Below are positions 60,273-64,000 of a stretch of 64,000 nucleotides of DNA, in pieces. The translations under genes and the position numbers were made by a program. Below the pieces are notes generated by a model. That model made no database searches. It was given only the letters and a program-made list of their open reading frames with translations, and had not been told where the DNA came from. Numbering within the stretch: position 1 is the first letter of the stretch; each line of letters begins with the position of its first letter. This stretch comes from Streptomyces rubiginosohelvolus. GTDB taxonomy: Bacteria > Actinomycetota > Actinomycetes > Streptomycetales > Streptomycetaceae. The stretch is taken from positions 1 to 64,000 of the forward strand of contig NZ_BMTW01000023.1 of the NCBI RefSeq assembly GCF_014649875.1, in the 5' to 3' direction.

Positions 60273-61337
60273 CTACGGCACCCGGGCCGTCCACTGAGGC
60301 GTGGCGAACTTCGTCCGTACGAGCTCCTCGGCGCGGGCCAGCTCGGCGTCGGTCACGCTTCCGGTGGTGAGCCCGTGGCGCCTGCGGAACGAGTCGATCA
60401 TCCGCTCGATCACCACCTGGCGCGGCAGTCCGGTCTGCCGCCGCAGCGGGTCCACGCGCTTCTTCGCCGACCGGGTGCCCTTGTCCGACATCTTCTCCTT
60501 GCCGATGCGGAGCACCTCCAGCATCTTGTCGGCGTCGATGTCGTACGCCATCGTCACGTGGTGCAGCACGGCCCCCGGCCCGCCGTCCGGCCCGACCACC
60601 CGCTTCTGCGCGGCCCCCGCGATCTTGCCGACCTCCGTGGCGATGTCGTTGAGCGGCTGGTACCAGGCCTTGATGCCCATGTCCGCGAGGGCTTCCAGGA
60701 CCCAGTCGTCCAGATAGGCGTAACTGTCGGCGAAGGACAGCCCCGACACCAGCGCCTGCGGCACGGCGAGCGAGTACGTGATGGTGGAGCTGGGCTCGGC
60801 GAACATCGCGCCGCCGCCCGAGATCCGGCGTACGACGTCCACGCCGTGCCGCTCCACGCCCGCCGGGTCCACTTCGTTGCGCAGCGACTGGAAGCTGCCG
60901 ATGATCACGGCGGGGGAGTCCCACTCCCAGACCCGTAGGGTCGGCGGCCGCAGCCCCGCCGCCACCTCTGCGGTGATCACCTCGTCCAGCGCCATGTGCA
61001 GCGCGGGCGACTGCGGGGCGTCGTGGATCAGCTGCCAGTCGTAGTCGCTCCACTCCGTGGCCTGCGCCAGCGCCCGGCGTACGGCGATGGCGACGCCCTC
61101 CGCGCTCAGTCCCAGCATCACCGTGGACTCGGGCAGCGCCGCCTCGATCCGGGCCACGAGCCCGGCGGTGTCCGTGGTGGCGGGGGCGCCCTCCAGCGCC
61201 GCGTCGATCGCGAGGATCGCCTCGTCCGGTTCGAGGAAGAAGTCCCCGGCGACCCTCACGTTCCGCAGCGCCCCGCCCGCCACCTCCAGGTCCACCACGA
61301 CCAGCTTGCCGCCGGGAACCTTGTACTCACCGTGCAC
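60273..61337 (-). CDS. Lipoate--protein ligase-like protein
   Basis: Protein of 354 aa in the biotin/lipoate protein ligase superfamily. An N-terminal domain of about 95 residues (HGEYKVPGGKLVVVDLEVAGGALRNVRVAGDFFLEPDEAI) looks like the accessory domain of LplA enzymes. The catalytic half has SPALHMALDEV, the lipoate-AMP region VIIGSFQSLRNEVDP, RRISGGGAMFAEPSSTITYSLA and KIAGAAQKRVVG, the latter with the conserved Lys. It would attach lipoate to 2-oxoacid dehydrogenases or the glycine cleavage H protein. GTG 61337 is chosen because GGAGG stands seven bases upstream; a longer reading to 61403 lacks a site. Confidence 0.88.
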   Translation of the reverse strand: MHGEYKVPGGKLVVVDLEVAGGALRNVRVAGDFFLEPDEAILAIDAALEGAPATTDTAGLVARIEAALPESTVMLGLSAEGVAIAVRRALAQATEWSDYDWQLIHDAPQSPALHMALDEVITAEVAAGLRPPTLRVWEWDSPAVIIGSFQSLRNEVDPAGVERHGVDVVRRISGGGAMFAEPSSTITYSLAVPQALVSGLSFADSYAYLDDWVLEALADMGIKAWYQPLNDIATEVGKIAGAAQKRVVGPDGGPGAVLHHVTMAYDIDADKMLEVLRIGKEKMSDKGTRSAKKRVDPLRRQTGLPRQVVIERMIDSFRRRHGLTTGSVTDAELARAEELVRTKFATPQWTARVP

Positions 61338-61421
61338 AGCGCCGCCTCCAGCTCTCTCCGGGGTCGCGGCTCGCCGCACGGAGCCGGACACAACCGGATA
61401 CAACGCACATCACGGTGTGGA

Positions 61422-62723
61422 TCATCCCCGACGCAGGGCGGGGACGCGACGGGGCGGGGCGAGGTCGTGGGCGGGCCGGCCCGCGGTGGCGGCCGTCGCC
61501 GAGGCCAGGGCGACGGCGCCGAGAACCGCGGCGGTGACCGGGAGTCCGGCATCGGTGGTCAGCAGGCCGGCGAGCGGGTACGTCAGCAGCCAGCAGGCGT
61601 GCGAGAGCGAGAACCGGGCGGCGAAGGCGGCCGGGAGGTCCGCGTCGGCGGTGGATCGCCGGATGACCCGGCCGCCGGGGGTGAGGACGGCGGAGGACGC
61701 GGCGCCGATCGCCGCCCAGGCCGCCAGGATCCCGGCCCAGGAACCGGTGCTCGGTGGGCGGGCGGTGAGTGCGGCGACAGCGGCCAGCACCACGGGAAGG
61801 GCGAAGGCGGCGGGGAGCATGACGGCACGGTCGGTGACGTGCCGCAGCAGGCGCGGCAGGAACAGCGCGGCCCCGATGGACCCCGCGCCGTACGCGGCCA
61901 GCGCCAGGGACACCGCTCCGGCGGGGCGGTCGAAGTGGTCGCGGACCACGACGACGGTGCTGACGAAGACGATCGCCCCGGCGGAGGCGACCGCGAGGTC
62001 GAGCGCCAGGAGCGCCCGCAGCCGCGGGGTGGTCCAGAACAGCCGGGTCCCGAAGACCGCCTTGGCGCACACGCCGCCACCGCGCTCGACGGGCACGGGC
62101 CTGGGCAGGACGACGCCGAGGACGAGGGCGGCGGAGGCCAGGAAGCCGACGGTGGTTCCGGCGAACAGCCAGGAGTAGGGGATCAGGGTCAGCAGACCGG
62201 CGGCCAGGACGGGGCTGAGCAGGCTCTCCAGGTCGTGGGCGAGCCGGGAGAGCGACAGGGCCCGGGTGTAGTCGCGCTCGTCGGGCAGCACCTCGGGGAC
62301 GGTGGCCTGGAAGGCGGGGGTGAAGGCCGCCGACGCCGCCTGCAGCAGGAAGATCAGCGCGTAGATCTCCCAGACCTCGGTGATGAACGGCAGGGCCAGG
62401 GCGGCACCGGCACGGACGAGATCCGCCGCGACGAGCAGCGCCCGGCGGGGCAGCCTGTCCGCCAGCGCACCGATCACCGGAGCGATGCCGACGTAGGCGA
62501 CCATCTTGATCGCCAGAGCCGTGCCCAGGACCGCCGATGCGCGGTCCCCGGCGATGTCGTACGCGAGCAGACTCAGGGCGACGGTGGCGAGCCCGGTCCC
62601 CGTCAGGGCGACGACCTGGGCGGTGAAGAGGTGTCGGTAGGTGCGGTTGCGCAGCACGGACAGCATCGGGTCCCGTCCCGTCCGGTCAGGCGGCGTGGGC
62701 GACCCCTTCATCGTAATCAACAT
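61422..62723 (-). CDS. MFS family efflux transporter
   Basis: Membrane transporter (433 aa) with 12 predicted segments, of the MFS_3/antibiotic efflux type. Typical signs are LSVLRNRTYRHLFTAQVVALTGTGLATVALSLLAYD, GALADRLPRRALLVAADLVRAG between segments 2 and 3, and FTPAFQATVPEVLPDERDYTRALSLSRLAHDL. It is the second gene of a likely operon with an ArsR regulator 68 bases upstream, so it may export a toxic substance sensed by that protein. ATG 62723 or an in-frame ATG at 62711 may be the start. Confidence 0.88.
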   Translation of the reverse strand: MLITMKGSPTPPDRTGRDPMLSVLRNRTYRHLFTAQVVALTGTGLATVALSLLAYDIAGDRASAVLGTALAIKMVAYVGIAPVIGALADRLPRRALLVAADLVRAGAALALPFITEVWEIYALIFLLQAASAAFTPAFQATVPEVLPDERDYTRALSLSRLAHDLESLLSPVLAAGLLTLIPYSWLFAGTTVGFLASAALVLGVVLPRPVPVERGGGVCAKAVFGTRLFWTTPRLRALLALDLAVASAGAIVFVSTVVVVRDHFDRPAGAVSLALAAYGAGSIGAALFLPRLLRHVTDRAVMLPAAFALPVVLAAVAALTARPPSTGSWAGILAAWAAIGAASSAVLTPGGRVIRRSTADADLPAAFAARFSLSHACWLLTYPLAGLLTTDAGLPVTAAVLGAVALASATAATAGRPAHDLAPPRRVPALRRG

Positions 62724-62745
62724 GTGCGCACCTGTGCACGTGTTT
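62724..62745. promoter_or_regulatory. Repeats of GTGCxCAC upstream of the MFS gene
   Basis: The gap between the ArsR and MFS genes contains GTGCGCAC followed by GTGCAC and CACGTG within 22 bases, all self-complementary. GCACGTG occurs again upstream of the ArsR gene near 63180. These may be ArsR binding sites, though they do not have the classical form. Confidence 0.3.
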
Positions 62746-62791
62746 GTGGGGGGTCGGCCCCTGCCGGTCCGACGGCCGGGAACGGTGGTGC

Positions 62792-63142
62792 TCAGTCGTG
62801 CGGGGGCAGTGCGCCGATCTGGTGGTCGGCGACGTTCAGTGCCTCTTCCACCAGACGGCGCAGGTGCCCGTGGCGCAGCCGGTACACGACGCGGCGGCCG
62901 TCCTTGCGCGAGGTCACCAGGCCGGCCAGGCGGAGTTTGGCGAGGTGCTGGCTGACCGAGGGCCGCGCGGCACCGCATGCCTCCGTGAGGGTGCCGACAT
63001 CGGCCTCGCCGCGCCCGAGCCGCTCCAGCAGGGCCAGGCGGGTGCCGTCGGCGAGCAGGGCGAGGACCGAGACGGCCGTCGCCAGCCGCTCGGCCTGCTC
63101 CTGCGAACCGTGTGCACCTGCCTGATGCGTGCTTGCGCCCAT
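62792..63142 (-). CDS. ArsR/SmtB family transcriptional regulator
   Basis: Winged-helix repressor (116 aa). The DNA-binding region is LALLADGTRLALLERLGRGEADVGTL...SVSQHLAKLRLAGLVTSRKDGRRVVYRL. The N terminus has His-Gln-rich ASTHQAGAHGSQ; there is no ELCV metal box, but the C-terminal HGHLRRLVEEALNVADHQ has the His and Asp pattern of an alpha-5 metal site, so zinc or cobalt sensing is possible. ATG 63142 is preferred because a -10 box TACGAT (63155-63150) lies 7 bases before it, a leaderless arrangement. It heads the MFS transporter operon. Confidence 0.88.
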   Translation of the reverse strand: MGASTHQAGAHGSQEQAERLATAVSVLALLADGTRLALLERLGRGEADVGTLTEACGAARPSVSQHLAKLRLAGLVTSRKDGRRVVYRLRHGHLRRLVEEALNVADHQIGALPPHD

Positions 63143-63220
63143 GCCGCACATCGTAGGCCGCGGGTGACCGGACAGTGCTCGCACGTGCCCGCGGGCCGCC
63201 CGGTGCCCAGTCGGAATGCG

Positions 63221-64000
63221 TCAGCGGTGCGTGAACTCCGCGGGCCGTTTCTCGGTGAACGCCTTCATGCCCTCCTTCTGGTCGGCCGTCGCGAACACCG
63301 CGTGGAACAGGCGGCGTTCGAAGCGCACCCCCTCCGCGAGCGTCGTCTCGAAGGCCCGGTTCACCGCCTCCTTCGCCATCATCGCGACCGGCGCCGACAT
63401 GCCCGAGACCGTCCCCGCGACCGCGAGCGCCTCCTCCAGCAGATCCGCGTCCGGCACGATCCGGGAGACGAGCCCGGCCCGCTCCGCCTCCTCGGCGTCC
63501 ATGTTCCGGCCGGTCAGGCAGAGGTCCATCGCCTTCGCTTTGCCGACCGCCCGGGTCAGCCGCTGGGAGCCGCCGATCCCCGGGATCACGCCGAGCCGGA
63601 TCTCCGGCTGCCCGAATACCGCCGTGTCCGAGGCGATCACCAGGTCGCACAGCATGGCCAACTCGCAGCCGCCGCCCAGGGCGTAGCCCCGCACGGCGGC
63701 GATCGTGGGCGTGCGCAGCTGACCGAGCCGGTCCCAGGCGGTGAACCAGTCGCTGAGGTACATGTCCATGTAGCTCTGCGGCTGCATCTCCTTGATGTCC
63801 GCCCCGGCCGCGAACGCCTTCTCCCCGCTGCCGGTGATGACGATGCAGCCGACGTCCGGGTCGCGGTCGAGCGCCTCCGTGGCCTCGACGGTCTCCCGCA
63901 TGACGTCCAGGCTCAGCGCGTTGAGCGCCTTGGGACGGTTCAGGGTGAGCAGGGCGGTACGGCCCCGCCGCTCGACGAGGATGGTGCTGTACGGGCCCGG
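63221..64000 (-). CDS. Enoyl-CoA hydratase/isomerase family protein (5' end cut)
   Basis: Crotonase-fold enzyme that runs off the right edge; 259 codons are inside the window and only a few N-terminal residues seem to be missing. It has TLNRPKALNALS near the start, the oxyanion-hole segments AFAAGADIKEMQPQSYMD and TIAAVRGYALGGGCELAMLCD, and the catalytic Glu in FGQPEIRLGVIPGIGGSQRL. These match hydratases of fatty-acid beta-oxidation (FadB/EchA types). It shares the strand of the ArsR/MFS operon downstream but has no evident link to it. Confidence 0.93.
   Translation of the reverse strand, partial: PGPYSTILVERRGRTALLTLNRPKALNALSLDVMRETVEATEALDRDPDVGCIVITGSGEKAFAAGADIKEMQPQSYMDMYLSDWFTAWDRLGQLRTPTIAAVRGYALGGGCELAMLCDLVIASDTAVFGQPEIRLGVIPGIGGSQRLTRAVGKAKAMDLCLTGRNMDAEEAERAGLVSRIVPDADLLEEALAVAGTVSGMSAPVAMMAKEAVNRAFETTLAEGVRFERRLFHAVFATADQKEGMKAFTEKRPAEFTHR

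Overview
The window is very GC-rich, with the strong G/C third-position bias, GTG starts, many leaderless genes and divergent regulator/target pairs of a Streptomyces chromosome. Gene content agrees: glutamate ABC operon gluABCD, a SigF-type sigma factor, monomeric isocitrate dehydrogenase, F420-dependent enzymes, several secreted proteins and paired regulators. I see no rRNA, tRNA, insertion sequence, phage gene or CRISPR array. The mix of catabolic loci, P450s and cell-envelope paralogues fits a chromosomal arm or arm-proximal region (inference).

Layout. 1-1.4 kb: end of allantoinase plus allantoicase (purine ring nitrogen). 1.6-5.8 kb: a small redox/detoxification group (ABM monooxygenase, aldo/keto reductase, SDR, TetR regulator, divergent EamA exporter). 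5.9-10.6 kb: a NarL-type two-component pair separated by a tandem repeat, then two tandem cytochrome P450 genes. 10.6-17.1 kb: a sugar or polyol locus with a Gfo/Idh dehydrogenase, GntR regulator with two operator-like palindromes, a three-gene ABC importer and a ROK kinase. 17.1-23.4 kb: a membrane protein, PcaL with a long proline-rich extension, an MBL-fold protein, exonuclease III, an HTH/Clp-N protein under a striking palindrome, an SDR and a small hypothetical. 23.5-26.8 kb: gluABCD. 26.8-35.1 kb: secreted hydrolase, L,D-transpeptidase, MurJ, an unknown anchored protein, gamma-glutamyltransferase and a GH75-like chitosanase. 35.1-38.4 kb: a second-type methionine aminopeptidase divergent from an XRE regulator with three operator copies, an F420 PPOX protein and a low-complexity hypothetical. 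38.6-44.9 kb: a five-gene reductive pyrimidine or hydantoin catabolic operon (ureidopropionase-like amidohydrolase, class III aminotransferase, dihydropyrimidinase, LLM F420 oxidoreductase, NCS1 transporter). 44.9-48.8 kb: two secreted proteins, an amidase and a SigF-like sigma factor. 49-53.5 kb: a MurG-family glycosyltransferase plus NAD-dependent sugar epimerase/dehydratase, divergent from an OmpR-type two-component system. 53.7-64 kb: icd, a membrane-anchored molybdopterin oxidoreductase, FAD monooxygenase, MpaB-family oxygenase, lipoate ligase-like protein, an MFS exporter with its ArsR regulator, and a truncated enoyl-CoA hydratase.

How the parts fit. Nitrogen salvage recurs (allantoin, pyrimidines, glutamate uptake, gamma-glutamyl peptides, amidase). 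Several loci share one architecture, a regulator divergent from its likely target with dyad or direct-repeat sites between them: TetR/EamA, GntR/dehydrogenase, XRE/map and the response regulator/murG paralogue. The points I find most worth following are the 49-base palindrome covering the leaderless promoter of the HTH/Clp-N gene, the three-copy operator between map and the XRE gene, the MurG-paralogue island with its 11-base-period direct repeat, and the pyrimidine operon carrying an F420 enzyme but no dihydropyrimidine dehydrogenase. All functions are read from sequence motifs and context; no database search was possible.
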